Positions 9,089-16,989 of a stretch of 64,000 nucleotides of DNA are shown piece after piece (within the stretch, counting starts at the first letter, position 1; every line of letters starts with the position of its first letter). This stretch comes from Virgibacillus indicus. GTDB lineage: Bacteria; Bacillota; Bacilli; Bacillales; Amphibacillaceae. The stretch is taken from assembly GCF_002266285.1 (NCBI RefSeq), contig NZ_NPMS01000001.1:620001-684000 (forward strand), written 5' to 3'. The notes below the pieces were generated by a model that searched no databases, had not been told where the DNA came from, and saw only the letters and a program-made list of their open reading frames with translations. Position numbers and translations under genes: made by a program.

Positions 9089-9820
9089 ATGACAAAGCTT
9101 GATATATTTCTCTGGATTATATTGCCGTATATTTCCATTACAATCTTTATCCTTGGGCATATTTATCGATATAATACAGATCAATTTGGCTGGACTGCCA
9201 AATCAAGTGAATTTCTGGAGAAAAAGAGACTGCGGTTCGGAAGTACTGTATTTCATTGGGGAATAATCTTTGTCTTTTTTGGTCATGTAGCAGGACTGCT
9301 TATACCAAAACTCTGGTTCGATGTGCTTGGTATAACCGATGATATGTATCATTTTGGAGCAATCTGGTTTGGCGGTCTGGCAGGACTTGCTGTTGTTATT
9401 GGCGGATTTTTCCTTTTCCTTCGTCGTGTTGCAGTAAAAAGAATTGTTAAAAACAGTTCCGTAAGTGATTATGTCGCACTAATCATGCTTGGAATTGTTG
9501 TTCTTGTCGGATTCACCAATACTGCAGGCTACACTGCAACAGGAGGGGACTTCGATTATCGTGTAACAATAGGACCATGGCTGAGAGAAATTTTAACACT
9601 CCAGCCATCTCAAGGGATGGTACTCGCAATGGCGCAGGCTCCAATCGGATTTCAGCTGCATGTGTCTTTAGCATTTGTGCTGTTCGCTATTTGGCCATTT
9701 ACAAGACTGGTTCATGTATTCAGTTTACCTTTGAAATATCTAACTCGAAATTATGTGGTTTATCGAAATCAAAAACCATATCATAAGGCAAAAGTTGCTC
9801 AAAAGAAAGAAATCAATTAA
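9089..9820 (+). CDS. narI: Respiratory nitrate reductase gamma subunit (diheme cytochrome b)
   Basis: 243 aa with five predicted membrane segments. It oxidises quinol and anchors NarGH to the membrane. Histidines expected to ligate hemes are visible in VFHWGIIFVFFGHVAG and in the last helices (QLHVSLAFVLFAIWPFTRLVHVFS). The C-terminus is slightly longer than in B. subtilis. It lies 21 bp after narJ, with GGTTGGAGCTCC upstream of the ATG, and is the last gene of the nar operon. Confidence 0.97.
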   Translation: MTKLDIFLWIILPYISITIFILGHIYRYNTDQFGWTAKSSEFLEKKRLRFGSTVFHWGIIFVFFGHVAGLLIPKLWFDVLGITDDMYHFGAIWFGGLAGLAVVIGGFFLFLRRVAVKRIVKNSSVSDYVALIMLGIVVLVGFTNTAGYTATGGDFDYRVTIGPWLREILTLQPSQGMVLAMAQAPIGFQLHVSLAFVLFAIWPFTRLVHVFSLPLKYLTRNYVVYRNQKPYHKAKVAQKKEIN

Positions 9821-9829
9821 TCATTTAAC

Positions 9830-9863
9830 ATGTCCCTGCATTTACTGATTAATGCGGGGACAT
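9830..9863 (+). terminator. Hairpin after narI
   Basis: ATGTCCCTGCATT (from 9830) pairs with AATGCGGGGACAT (9851-9863) with one mismatch. The T tract is weak, so this may be a partial terminator or an mRNA-stabilising hairpin between nar and the hemerythrin gene. Confidence 0.55.
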
Positions 9864-9900
9864 TATGTTATGCTAATATTATTCACTGGGGGAGTTATTT

Positions 9901-10326
9901 ATGGCAATTACAGGACCAGCACTAAGGCATTTGGATTCCCATCGTTCCATTCACCAGGGAGCATACGCTGAAGCTAGAGATATTACGGACGTTATGAACA
10001 GATTATTTTATGATAATCGCATGGAAGATTGTCTGAAGGCTGCAAATGCGTTAGTTGAATATTGGGAGACCAGAGTTATTGCACATGCTGATACAGAAGA
10101 TGAAGGTTTTTACAAAGAATTATTGGAAAAGAAACCTGAACTTACAAAAGAAATACATATGTTTTCAAGAGATCATGACTTATTTCGAAAAATAGTTGCA
10201 GATATTAAAGAAGAAATAAGTGAAGAAGAGAAAGTAACAAAGAATATGGTAAATCAATTTAATGCATTACTTATAATTAAGAAACATCATAATAAAGGGG
10301 AAGAAGAAAATTTATTTACTGAATAG
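9901..10326 (+). CDS. Hemerythrin-like HHE domain protein
   Basis: 141 aa, helical, with His/Glu patterns of a hemerythrin di-iron site: HLDSHRSIHQGAY, VIAHADTEDEGFY, RDHDLFRKIV and IKKHHNKGEEENLF. Such proteins bind O2, NO or iron. It is 80 bp downstream of narI in the same direction and has GGGGGAG before the ATG. A link to nitrate respiration (NO or oxygen sensing or protection) is inferred from position only. Confidence 0.75.
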   Translation: MAITGPALRHLDSHRSIHQGAYAEARDITDVMNRLFYDNRMEDCLKAANALVEYWETRVIAHADTEDEGFYKELLEKKPELTKEIHMFSRDHDLFRKIVADIKEEISEEEKVTKNMVNQFNALLIIKKHHNKGEEENLFTE

Positions 10327-10348
10327 TTATTAACTCCTGGTTTTATTT

Positions 10349-10381
10349 AGCTCTATTACAGCATAGTAATAGAGCTTTTTT
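10349..10381 (+). terminator. Intrinsic terminator after the hemerythrin-like gene
   Basis: A 10-bp perfect stem AGCTCTATTA / TAATAGAGCT (10349-10358 with 10367-10376) followed by TTTTT. It closes the nar/hemerythrin region. Confidence 0.88.
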
Positions 10382-10444
10382 ACATAGTTTTAAGATTTTC
10401 GCGAAAGCTATAATTATCTATGTTGATGAAGGAGCGATTACTAA

Positions 10445-11971
10445 ATGACTGATCTTCAGATGCCTAAAACATCACAGCCATATTGGGCAGATTCCATATC
10501 ACTGCCTGAATTTTCTAAGCTTGAAGAGTCGATAAAAGCAGATGTTGGAATAGTTGGAGGCGGAATCACTGGAATAACAGCAGCCTATTTATTGGCAAAA
10601 CAGAATGTTAAAGTAGTATTATTGGATGCTGATGAAATATTAAATGGAACAACCGGACATACAACAGCAAAAATAACCGCTCAGCATGGTTTAATTTATG
10701 ATGAACTAATTCAGCACTTTGGTCCGGAAAAAGCATTACAATATTATAATGCAGCTGAAGAAGCAAAAAAACTAATAGAACAGAATGTTGAAAGTCTTAA
10801 CATTGATTGTGATTATAAAAAGGAAGACGCCATTCTTTTTACAAATTCAGATTCCTATATTACTCAGCTGCAAAATGAAAAGAAAGCATATGATCAGCTC
10901 AAAATAGAACATGAACTTAAAGATAACATGCCTTTAAATATTCCTCTAAAATCAGCATTAATTATGAAGAATCAGGCACAATTTCATCCATTGAAATATC
11001 TAAAAGTATTAGCAGAAGAAAGTGTCAAAAACGGTGCACAGATATATGAGCAAACTGTGGCAGTTGATATTGAGTATAATAAGCACCCGAGTATTATAAC
11101 AAAAGACGGTCATAGAGTAACATGCAACCATGTCATAGCAGCATCACATTTTCCTTTTTATGATAAAGAAAGCTTTTATTTTACGCGCATGTATGCAGAA
11201 AGATCGTATATTATTGCAGTTAAATCACCCAAAAAATATCCAGGCGGCATGTACATTAATGCGGAGGAACCAACACGATCAATCAGAACAACAAATATGA
11301 ATGATGAAGAATTATGGCTGATTGTTGGTGAGAACCATAAAACCGGACAGGGAAAGTCAACGATGATTCATTATACCGGACTGCTGGATTTTGCTAAACA
11401 AAAACTAGGGATTACAGATTTTGTTTATCGATGGTCAGCTCAGGATTTAACAACATTGGATAAGCTGCCATACATCGGTCCTGTTACTAAGGAAGAGGAT
11501 AATGTATTAGTGGCTACAGGCTTTCGTAAATGGGGTATGACAAATGGTACTATTGCAGCAAAAATACTTAGTGATAGGATTTTAGAGAAAGATAACGCCT
11601 ATAAGGAACTGTTTTCACCAGCCAGATTCCAGGCAGATCCTTCTATCAGGAAATTTGCTCGAATTAATGCCGATGTTGCAAAACATATGGTTAAGGGAAA
11701 ACTAGATAATACAAAAAACAGCATCGATGACCTTTCAGCTGATGATGCGACAGTAACACGTATAAATGGGAAACGTACAGGTGTTTATAAGGATCAGAAT
11801 AATAAAATACACATGGTTGATACTACCTGTACACATTTAGGCTGTGAGGTGGAATGGAATTCAGGTGAAAGATCATGGGATTGTCCATGTCATGGTTCCA
11901 GATTTTCTTATACAGGTGAAGTTATAGAAGGACCCGCCAAAAGACCTTTAAAAAAGATTGAAGATCAATAA
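10445..11971 (+). CDS. FAD-dependent oxidoreductase fused to a Rieske 2Fe-2S domain (YhfW-like)
   Basis: 508 aa. Residues about 34-400 form a DAO-type FAD domain with the dinucleotide-binding DVGIVGGGITGITAAYLLA and the FAD contact GTTGHTTAK. The last 95 residues form a Rieske domain with CTHLGC and CPCHGSRF as cluster ligands. B. subtilis YhfW has the same architecture and length. The substrate is unknown, and the fold suggests oxidation of an amino or N-methyl compound. No signal peptide or TM segment is seen. It is monocistronic with its own terminator. Confidence 0.88.
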   Translation: MTDLQMPKTSQPYWADSISLPEFSKLEESIKADVGIVGGGITGITAAYLLAKQNVKVVLLDADEILNGTTGHTTAKITAQHGLIYDELIQHFGPEKALQYYNAAEEAKKLIEQNVESLNIDCDYKKEDAILFTNSDSYITQLQNEKKAYDQLKIEHELKDNMPLNIPLKSALIMKNQAQFHPLKYLKVLAEESVKNGAQIYEQTVAVDIEYNKHPSIITKDGHRVTCNHVIAASHFPFYDKESFYFTRMYAERSYIIAVKSPKKYPGGMYINAEEPTRSIRTTNMNDEELWLIVGENHKTGQGKSTMIHYTGLLDFAKQKLGITDFVYRWSAQDLTTLDKLPYIGPVTKEEDNVLVATGFRKWGMTNGTIAAKILSDRILEKDNAYKELFSPARFQADPSIRKFARINADVAKHMVKGKLDNTKNSIDDLSADDATVTRINGKRTGVYKDQNNKIHMVDTTCTHLGCEVEWNSGERSWDCPCHGSRFSYTGEVIEGPAKRPLKKIEDQ

Positions 11972-11974
11972 AAG

Positions 11975-11995
11975 CAGCCATTGCGGCTGTTTTTT
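11975..11995 (+). terminator. Intrinsic terminator of the DAO-Rieske gene
   Basis: CAGCC / GGCTG stem (11975-11979 with 11985-11989) followed by TTTTTT, four bases after the stop codon. Confidence 0.8.
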
Positions 11996-12451
11996 GTGAG
12001 CTGATTTTAAGGAAAAATAAGGCTAAAATGTTGATAAGTTCAAATTTTCACAAGATAAATTACTCAGATTTAACATGAGATAATTTATATAATTGAAGTG
12101 ACATATTAGCATAATTTCAAGATGAGGACTAAATTTGATTAGGATTAAAACAAAAGAAATTAGAAATATTTTGTGCATAATTCTAAAATAACTAATGTAA
12201 TGCCGCGTATGATTAAATTTGTAATGAAAGTATCAATATAATGTTCAGTTATTATATTTAAATATAATTTAATAATAACTATATTTTGAAGTAAAATTTC
12301 CCAAAATATCTCACTATCACGAGTAAACTTTGTTTTGAGATGAAATAAAATTTAATTTTTACAGGTTCCTATAATAAGTATTATGTCTACCCGAAAATAA
12401 AATAAAAAAAATAAGGAATTTATAATATTAATAGAAACTCCCCTCAAACTA
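11996..12451. other. AT-rich intergenic stretch without recognisable genes
   Basis: About 455 bp with no ORF of credible length or ribosome binding site on either strand. The only structure seen is an AT-only inverted repeat, AGTTATTA at 12247-12254 against TAATAACT at 12273-12280. It lies downstream of the minus-strand homing endonuclease and may be part of the same insertion. Confidence 0.6.
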
Positions 12452-13318
12452 TTACCTAATATTATTGTTTTTTATTTGCCTTTCTCTTAATGCGTTTTTA
12501 TGCGTCTTAATCCCCCGATCTTTGAGCTTATCGTCTGGCAAAGTTTCTAATTGGAATTCATTGAATTTCCGCTTTAAGTATAAACCTTCATCTTTATCTT
12601 TATACATCCAATCAGAAAATAGTTTTATCGTCTTTCTTCCGCTAACATAAACGCGAAAATATGTATCATGTTTTGTAAAATTAGTTTCAAATCCTCTTTG
12701 CTCAATTTCCTTTTTAAGTGAAATCATAAATAATTCGGATCCTCCTACAAAGCTAACAAAGTACTTCTTATATTTTACAAATCCATCTCCGTCAAAATAC
12801 CCTCGAATAAAATGACTCATGTATTTCTCCGGAACCTTTGGAAATTCAACTGTTGCAGATTTATTCGGCATGATACCATGAATATTCATGATATCTTCTT
12901 TCATGATTTTGCTGTTTAGGTTTAATATGTAAACACCTGTCTTTTTATTTTGGTATAAAGGTTGTTTTGTACCGATTTCTTTTTTTATATTCTCTAAAAT
13001 ATATTTTTCTTTTTGTGAAATGCTGATAGATTGACTGCCGTGCGCTGCTACTGTGCCATCTGCGATAAAAAAACCTAGAATATATGCCATATTATTCGAC
13101 CATGTTTTGAAATAATGTTCATTTAACTGATATTTCCTTTTCCAGCTTCCTCTAGATCTTCTTTCAACATTATTTTCTTTTAATAATTGGTTGACATACC
13201 TAGCAGAAACATTAGCCAATTTTCCAATCTCAGTTGTACTGTCTCCCTTGTTGTATAAATTGATTATTTCTTCAGTACTCAATTTTCTTTTTCTGATTCG
13301 GTTATTATTTTTTTCCAC
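12452..13318 (-). CDS. Free-standing LAGLIDADG homing endonuclease with N-terminal helix-turn-helix
   Basis: 288 aa from GTG 13318, which follows GGGGGGAGGT by 6 bp. The longer frame from TTG 13345 would contain this ribosome binding site. Residues about 15-50 resemble a resolvase-like HTH (STEEIINLYNKGDSTTEIGK, ARYVNQLL). Two LAGLIDADG helices follow: MAYILGFFIADGTV and FIRGYFDGDGFV, each with the acidic metal-binding Asp. Such enzymes cut long DNA sites and promote their own spread. It sits alone between unrelated genes, and no intron or intein host is visible. Confidence 0.87.
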   Translation of the reverse strand: MEKNNNRIRKRKLSTEEIINLYNKGDSTTEIGKLANVSARYVNQLLKENNVERRSRGSWKRKYQLNEHYFKTWSNNMAYILGFFIADGTVAAHGSQSISISQKEKYILENIKKEIGTKQPLYQNKKTGVYILNLNSKIMKEDIMNIHGIMPNKSATVEFPKVPEKYMSHFIRGYFDGDGFVKYKKYFVSFVGGSELFMISLKKEIEQRGFETNFTKHDTYFRVYVSGRKTIKLFSDWMYKDKDEGLYLKRKFNEFQLETLPDDKLKDRGIKTHKNALRERQIKNNNIR

Positions 13319-13359
13319 TATTTTACCTCCCCCCTTTTCGAACAAATGTTTCTATACCC

Positions 13360-13365
13360 ATTATA
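13360..13365 (-). promoter_or_regulatory. -10 element for the homing endonuclease gene
   Basis: Read on the minus strand this is TGCTATAATGGG, a perfect TATAAT. It lies about 40 bp upstream of the GTG start. No strong -35 is visible. Confidence 0.5.
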
Positions 13366-13428
13366 GCACTATTTTATTTTAGAGAACAGTAAAAACCTTA
13401 ATTTTCTGAATTTGGTTTTCATATCAAA

Positions 13429-13451
13429 AGCCAGCACAATTATGCTGGCTT
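13429..13451 (-). terminator. Terminator of the cyclophilin gene
   Basis: A 9-bp stem AAGCCAGCA / TGCTGGCTT with a short loop, then TTTTGA on the minus strand, 12 bp past the stop codon. Confidence 0.8.
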
Positions 13452-13462
13452 AATGTATTTTG

Positions 13463-14122
13463 CTACTCGATTACTTCCGGTTCTGGATAATCAAATCCTT
13501 TTGTATCGACAGTCACTTCTTTCATTTTCTGATCTTTCAGTGGGTTATCTGCAGCATCACGCTCTGCAGAAACAATCTCGTCAACTGTATCCATTCCTTC
13601 AATCACTTGTCCAAAGCCTGCATAATCCCCGTCCAGATGTGGAGAGTCTTCTGCCATGATAAAGAACTGTGATCCTGCTGAATCTGGAGACTGTGAACGT
13701 GCCATAGAAATTACTCCACGATCATGTTTTAGTTCATTTTCAAATCCATTCGAGCTGAACTCACCTTTAATTGCATAGTCAGGCCCTCCAGTCCCATTTC
13801 CTGAAGGATCGCCACCTTGAATCATAAAGCCGGGGATAACCCGGTGAAAAATCAATCCATCATAAAAGCCATCCTCAACCAAGGATACAAAGTTGGCAAC
13901 CGTGTTAGGAGCGATTTCCGGAAATAATTCAATTTTGATTTCCTTGTCATCTTCCATTGTAATCGTGACAATTGGATTTTCTTCCACTTCAGATGGGTAA
14001 TTAGCATCTTTATTTTCGGTACTTTGCTGTTCCTCATCCGATTCTGCACCACAGCCTGTTATAAGAATGACCAATAGTATAAATGAGCTGAACAGCAATA
14101 TCTTTCCAGTAAAATTCTTCAT
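13463..14122 (-). CDS. Cyclophilin-type peptidyl-prolyl isomerase lipoprotein
   Basis: 219 aa. The N-terminal signal ends in a lipobox LITGC at about residues 20-24, so the mature protein is lipid-anchored outside the membrane. The cyclophilin domain spans about residues 47-210 with VANFVSLVEDGFYDGLIFHRVIPGF (catalytic Arg in FHRV), GGDPSGNGTGGP and SAGSQFFIM. It likely assists folding of exported proteins. Its start is 66 bp downstream of the neighbouring vWA operon in the same direction, and there is no clear terminator between them. Confidence 0.93.
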   Translation of the reverse strand: MKNFTGKILLFSSFILLVILITGCGAESDEEQQSTENKDANYPSEVEENPIVTITMEDDKEIKIELFPEIAPNTVANFVSLVEDGFYDGLIFHRVIPGFMIQGGDPSGNGTGGPDYAIKGEFSSNGFENELKHDRGVISMARSQSPDSAGSQFFIMAEDSPHLDGDYAGFGQVIEGMDTVDEIVSAERDAADNPLKDQKMKEVTVDTKGFDYPEPEVIE

Positions 14123-14187
14123 AAAATCCTCCCAATGTAAACAATCTCTAAGTAAGCGAACAGTTATATTATAGCAGGCAAATATTA

Positions 14188-16989
14188 CTACTGCCTGTCT
14201 CTTCTATTTTTCGCATCTAACAGCCTTTTAAGCCGTTCACTGCTATCATTATGTTGTTGCTCTTCATCTTTTTTCTGTTCTGCTTTTATTTTTGGTTGCC
14301 TGGAAATCTTTTTAGGTGAATCTCTTTGTTCCTCGATTATTTTTCCTCTGGATAAATCTGTGGCTTGAGATGAAGCTTTTTTAAGTTTGTTATATTTTTG
14401 GCTGATTTCCTTTTTCTTATTGCTCTGATTATCAGTTTTCCAACTCGTTAAGAAACGAATCCGCTCAATTGCTGAAGTTAAACCAAATCTTCTAATAGCT
14501 ATTTCAATAAAAAACACCAGAAAAGCGAGCAATAAAAGCTGCATGGAAATTGGCTGTTTTTCAGACTTTTTAATGTCAATTGGACGGAAAGATTCTCCTG
14601 GATCTGTCAGAACTTTTCCATTTCCAATTTCAGTTATATTATTTAAAAGTGTATCATTTTGATCTTGAATTGTGAATTCTTTGGAATACGGAACAACAAC
14701 TCCGGTTTGAAAGGTTCCTGTAATATTTTCTCCATCTATTTTAGAAAGCTGCAAATAATAAATACCTGGTTCGGCTGTAAAACTAACCTCATGTTCACCA
14801 GGAGAAATCATTCGATAATCGGCTTCAATTTGTTCGCCCTTTTCATTGACCAAAGTAGCTTCAATAGGAAGCATGTCCTGATTAGATGATGTGACATCTA
14901 GTTTAACACTTTTTCCATCAATCGTTTGTGCAACATCGTACAAATCACTTTGATATGTTGGAAAGCTCCATGTAACTATCTCATTCCATAGTGACGGCCA
15001 ATTTGACCAGGCTGGCCATTCTCCAGCCCATTCACCACTTACATCAGAGGTCCATGCAACGGAATTCCCCAGACCATATTTCCATCTTGATAGAACCGGA
15101 TCTTTCTTCTCGCTCAATAAAATGGTTTCTGCTCTTGACTTTGGATCTGTGGCTACATATGCATTCATCTGTGGAACACCATTTTCAAATAGTGAACTCC
15201 AGTTATTTCCTTGGGTATACATTGGATAAAAAGGATTATCTTCAATGTATGTTCTTGTTGTAAGAACAGTCTCCCTTGAAAGAATACTAGGAATGGTGGA
15301 AGCATCCTGGACTTCATAAAATCGTCCTGTTCCATCTGCTGCTAATTGTTCCAGCAGAAAATGATCTGCATCACTGCCGATTGCAACAGTTGATAGTGTT
15401 ACGTTATTATCTAGTCCTGTAGAAATAAGCTCCGTATAATCTCCATTTGATGCTGATTGTCCATCTGTTAATAGTATGATATGTTTACGCTGTAATTTTA
15501 GTGGTTCCAGTTCATTGTATGCCTGCTGAAGTGGTGTGAAGATCTCTGTTCCACCCCCCTCCGTTATCGAACGGATTTGCTCAGCAGCTTCTTCTTTATT
15601 ATCAAGTGTTCCTGTTTCAATAATTATCCATGGCTGATCATCAAAAGCAATAAAACCCAACGTATCCTTTTCCCGCAGCAATTCAATGGAACGTGCCGCT
15701 GCCTCCTTGGCCAAATCCAGTTTATATCCACTCATGCTGCCAGATCGATCCAATACGATAATCATGCCCAGGGAAGGTAATTCTTTTTTTCCCTTTATTT
15801 CCATTTCAACAGGCAGCAAGCGTTCAATTGGTGTTTTGAAATACCCGCCTAAGCCGTAGCTTTTATTTCCGCCAGTCATAACAAACCCTTTACCAAAATC
15901 TTTTACCGCACTTTCGATAATTTCCATTTGTTCTTGTGTTACATCAGTTGCTGATATGTTATTAAAAACAATCGATTCATATTCTAAAAATCCTGCTAAT
16001 GATGTCGGGAGTAACTCCGGCTTTGTTCGGCTTACTTTCAGTTCAGATGCATTTAGAGCACTATATATATTTTCAGTTTCAGCTTCATCTTCTACCAAAA
16101 GAATTTCGGGAGAACCCTTAGCATCCGAAACAGCAAATGACTGATTGTTTTGCGAAACTCCATCATCTCCAGATATAATTTCAGCTTTGTAATTATGAAT
16201 ACCGGATGATTCAATGAAGTCAGTGAAGGTATAGGAATTCTCTCCTTCCTTTATTTGGACTTCTTCATCAATCACCATTTCATTATTCTTCGTAATTCTA
16301 AGCCTTCCCACTGTATCCATTGTACTTGCCAGGCTTACCGATAGATTTGCATTTTCCCCTTGATACAGGCTTTGCGGGGATTGGAAGCTTTTAATTGCCA
16401 CATCTTTTGGACTGGATGGATAAAAAGGAAGTACATCTATTGTAATTTGCTGATCACGTAATAGCTTTGCCTGCTGACTGGCATCACCAGTATTCTCATT
16501 TCCATCTGATAATAAAACAATTCGCCCCTTTTTATCATCAGACAATAGACTTGATGCAAGCTGTAACCCTTCTTCCAAATCCGTGTAAGATTTATTTTCT
16601 AAATTAAGGTTTGAATTGATTCCCTGTTCACGATTCGAAAGTGATTGAATAATTTGCGCATTTTCCGCTGCTGAAACAATGGCATAGCTGTCCTCTGGAT
16701 TCATATCATCAATTGCCTCTTCAATCGCAGCAAACATTGCACCTTCCTGATTCTTGACACTTTCTGAATGATCTATGACAAAAACTGTTGTTATGCCTTT
16801 GACCGGATGTAGGATATTCGGGATAGACAATGCTAAGATTATAGAAAGAAAAATGAAAAACCGAATCGAAACAATTATATTTTTTTCTATAAGATTTGTA
16901 ACGTTGGTATTCTTCCAGTAAATATATAAGACTATGAATGCTGGTATCAAAAGTAATAAAAATAGGGGTTGTTCAACCTGTAATCCCAC
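14188..16989 (-). CDS. Large membrane protein with vWA and GATase-like domains (last gene of the MoxR/vWA operon)
   Basis: 933 aa from GTG 16989, which follows GGGAGGT with 8-bp spacing. An open frame back to 17148 would read through the upstream gene. Two N-terminal TM segments precede a first vWA-like region with MIDAS DHSES, a GATase-like segment (FVMTGGNKSYGLGGYF), and a second vWA with DRSGSM near residue 410. A C-terminal TM segment (MQLLLLAFLVFFIEIAI) leads into a basic cytoplasmic tail. Most of the chain is probably extracellular. It resembles B. subtilis-type vWA/BatA proteins. The ligand is unknown. Confidence 0.82.
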   Translation of the reverse strand: MGLQVEQPLFLLLLIPAFIVLYIYWKNTNVTNLIEKNIIVSIRFFIFLSIILALSIPNILHPVKGITTVFVIDHSESVKNQEGAMFAAIEEAIDDMNPEDSYAIVSAAENAQIIQSLSNREQGINSNLNLENKSYTDLEEGLQLASSLLSDDKKGRIVLLSDGNENTGDASQQAKLLRDQQITIDVLPFYPSSPKDVAIKSFQSPQSLYQGENANLSVSLASTMDTVGRLRITKNNEMVIDEEVQIKEGENSYTFTDFIESSGIHNYKAEIISGDDGVSQNNQSFAVSDAKGSPEILLVEDEAETENIYSALNASELKVSRTKPELLPTSLAGFLEYESIVFNNISATDVTQEQMEIIESAVKDFGKGFVMTGGNKSYGLGGYFKTPIERLLPVEMEIKGKKELPSLGMIIVLDRSGSMSGYKLDLAKEAAARSIELLREKDTLGFIAFDDQPWIIIETGTLDNKEEAAEQIRSITEGGGTEIFTPLQQAYNELEPLKLQRKHIILLTDGQSASNGDYTELISTGLDNNVTLSTVAIGSDADHFLLEQLAADGTGRFYEVQDASTIPSILSRETVLTTRTYIEDNPFYPMYTQGNNWSSLFENGVPQMNAYVATDPKSRAETILLSEKKDPVLSRWKYGLGNSVAWTSDVSGEWAGEWPAWSNWPSLWNEIVTWSFPTYQSDLYDVAQTIDGKSVKLDVTSSNQDMLPIEATLVNEKGEQIEADYRMISPGEHEVSFTAEPGIYYLQLSKIDGENITGTFQTGVVVPYSKEFTIQDQNDTLLNNITEIGNGKVLTDPGESFRPIDIKKSEKQPISMQLLLLAFLVFFIEIAIRRFGLTSAIERIRFLTSWKTDNQSNKKKEISQKYNKLKKASSQATDLSRGKIIEEQRDSPKKISRQPKIKAEQKKDEEQQHNDSSERLKRLLDAKNRRDRQ

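Noticed and set aside
12247..12280. AT-only inverted repeat in the empty region
   Set aside because: In DNA this AT-rich an 8-bp A/T repeat is expected by chance, and no gene ends there.
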